Assembly (NCBI GenBank): GCA_023139255.1
Contig: JAGLNY010000225.1
Location: 1-6,447 of the forward strand
DNA from: Spirochaetales bacterium
Lineage (GTDB): Bacteria; Spirochaetota; Spirochaetia; JABMQR01
DNA: 6,447 bases
Direction: 5' to 3'
This document shows positions 5,804 to 6,447 of this stretch, one piece after another (the stretch's first letter is position 1; every line of letters begins with the position of its first letter). Below the pieces are notes generated by a model, which worked only from the letters and a program-made list of their open reading frames with translations, was not told the DNA's origin and did no database searches. The translations under genes and the position numbers were made by a program.

Positions 5804-6212
5804 AAGAACAAGCGGCAAGAACCTGTTTTTTTGCTTTTTTCCTATAGCCAGTATATTTCTGGATCCAGTAGACTATAAGGATGATAAGAGCGAACATCGC
5901 AATATAATTCATATACCTGCTGAAAGCATCCGGTGCAACAGTAAAATTATGACCGCCGCCTCCATTGCCTCCGCCGCGGCCAACTCCTCCTCTTCCTCTG
6001 CCGACAATTACTGCCCCCTCAGCAGCAGAACCTTCCTGGTCGTTTGTATGGTCTGCCAGTTCTACCAACGGTGTCGTCCCATTTTGATTAAAAATGCTAT
6101 AATTCATTATCTCGGTGGTTATCACACGATAGGAACCTAAAATTCCCCAGACAGCAATAGAGAGAACTACCAGAATTTTCAAGCTGGTCAATAAAGCTTT
6201 TTTCTTATTCAT
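5802..6212 (-). CDS. Small two-helix membrane protein with Gly/Arg-rich loop
   Basis: I do not recognise this 136-residue protein. A lysine-rich N-terminus (MNKKK) precedes a hydrophobic helix at about 8-28. A loop of about 70 residues follows and contains GRGRGGVGRGGGNGGGGH (71-88). A second helix lies at about 101-118, and then comes a basic tail (YRKKAKKQ). Positive charge at both ends predicts cytoplasmic termini and an extracytoplasmic Gly-rich loop. There is no signal peptidase site, lipobox or CxxCH haem motif. The chosen ATG at 6212 overlaps the last 8 bp of the upstream DUF4405 gene, with GGGGGT about 7-8 nt before it. The frame is open to an ATG at 6257, but that start would overlap the upstream gene far more. 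The overlap suggests translational coupling and a shared role, perhaps as a small subunit of the membrane haem protein. That role is inference from position only. Confidence 0.7.
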   Translation of the reverse strand: MNKKKALLTSLKILVVLSIAVWGILGSYRVITTEIMNYSIFNQNGTTPLVELADHTNDQEGSAAEGAVIVGRGRGGVGRGGGNGGGGHNFTVAPDAFSRYMNYIAMFALIILIVYWIQKYTGYRKKAKKQVLAACS

Positions 6213-6447
6213 TACTGCTACCCCCAATCTCCAGGGCGGGTTTACTCTTTTTATCATTACTTATAAAAATAGCTTTTGCCATTTTTATTAATCCCTGAAT
6301 AATGAACCTGAAATGGAGTCCGACATGCACACCGACGATGCCAAAAACCACCAGGGCAGAAATTATATGAATTTCCTTCCATATATGCGCACCGTCGCCG
6401 GGAAGCCAGGTTATTGTTCTTGCTATAAAGGCACCGCTTAGTACAAT
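6205..6447 (-). CDS. DUF4405-like membrane cytochrome protein (partial, C-terminal end)
   Basis: Only the last 80 residues lie in the window; the start is beyond the right edge. The fragment reads HIWKEIHIISALVVFGIVGV and then HVGLHFRFIIQG, a membrane helix with His27, His41 and His45 (numbered from the window edge). The pattern of WxxIH, a hydrophobic stretch, and then HxxxHxxxI is that of DUF4405-type proteins related to small transmembrane b-type cytochromes, whose histidines are thought to bind haem. The cytoplasmic tail is short and ends in SSNE. In other bacteria DUF4405 proteins can sit near FMN-binding or ApbE flavinylation proteins. None is visible here, but the operon continues to the right. 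The stop codon overlaps the start of the Gly-rich membrane protein gene. The family call rests on motif memory, without a search. Confidence 0.65.
   Translation of the reverse strand: MVLSGAFIARTITWLPGDGAHIWKEIHIISALVVFGIVGVHVGLHFRFIIQGLIKMAKAIFISNDKKSKPALEIGGSSNE

Noticed and set aside
5772..6140. Plus-strand open frame opposite the Gly-rich protein gene
   Set aside because: It is a shadow of the minus-strand gene: Ser/Ala-rich translation from the complement of Gly codons, with no family resemblance.

Overview
The window is bacterial chromosome, AT-rich by eye, with ordinary housekeeping genes plus the downstream end of a membrane operon. Nothing fixes the taxon. The style of the ROK regulator and of the ATPase would fit a spirochaete (Spirochaetota), but this is a weak impression that needs a database search.

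Layout, left to right. Positions 1-405 carry no gene that I can support. They hold a small cluster of caaaaaggcg repeats with a GGGGACGGAGGA-type motif, and a hairpin that probably terminates htpG. Next is htpG (Hsp90) on the minus strand, with its true start at 2280. A divergent intergenic region (2281-2486) follows. It holds a candidate htpG promoter and a perfect 9-N10-9 inverted repeat (2412-2439) that looks like an operator. A ROK-family transcriptional regulator then runs on the plus strand. It meets RNase PH (rph, minus strand) tail to tail with only 6 bp between the stop codons. Upstream of rph on the same strand is an AAA_14/DUF4143 ATPase. A near-consensus sigma-70 promoter sits almost directly on its internal ATG, suggesting a leaderless or nearly leaderless transcript. 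After a repeat- and palindrome-rich gap (5628-5801) come the last two genes of a minus-strand operon that enters from the right edge. These are a DUF4405-type membrane protein with paired histidines (partial) and, overlapping it by 8 bp, a small two-helix membrane protein with a Gly/Arg-rich extracytoplasmic loop.

How the genes relate. htpG (chaperone) and rph (tRNA 3' end processing) are core functions with no visible link to each other. The ROK protein keeps the DNA-binding and zinc motifs, but Asn replaces the sugar-kinase catalytic Asp, so it reads as a regulator. No sugar genes lie beside it, and its only visible candidate targets are itself and htpG. The DUF4405 gene and the Gly-rich protein gene are probably translationally coupled and may form one membrane redox module.

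I see no complete and clearly novel system. The most worthwhile leads are the Gly-rich partner of DUF4405, the 2412-2439 palindrome, and the promoter that redefines the ATPase start.
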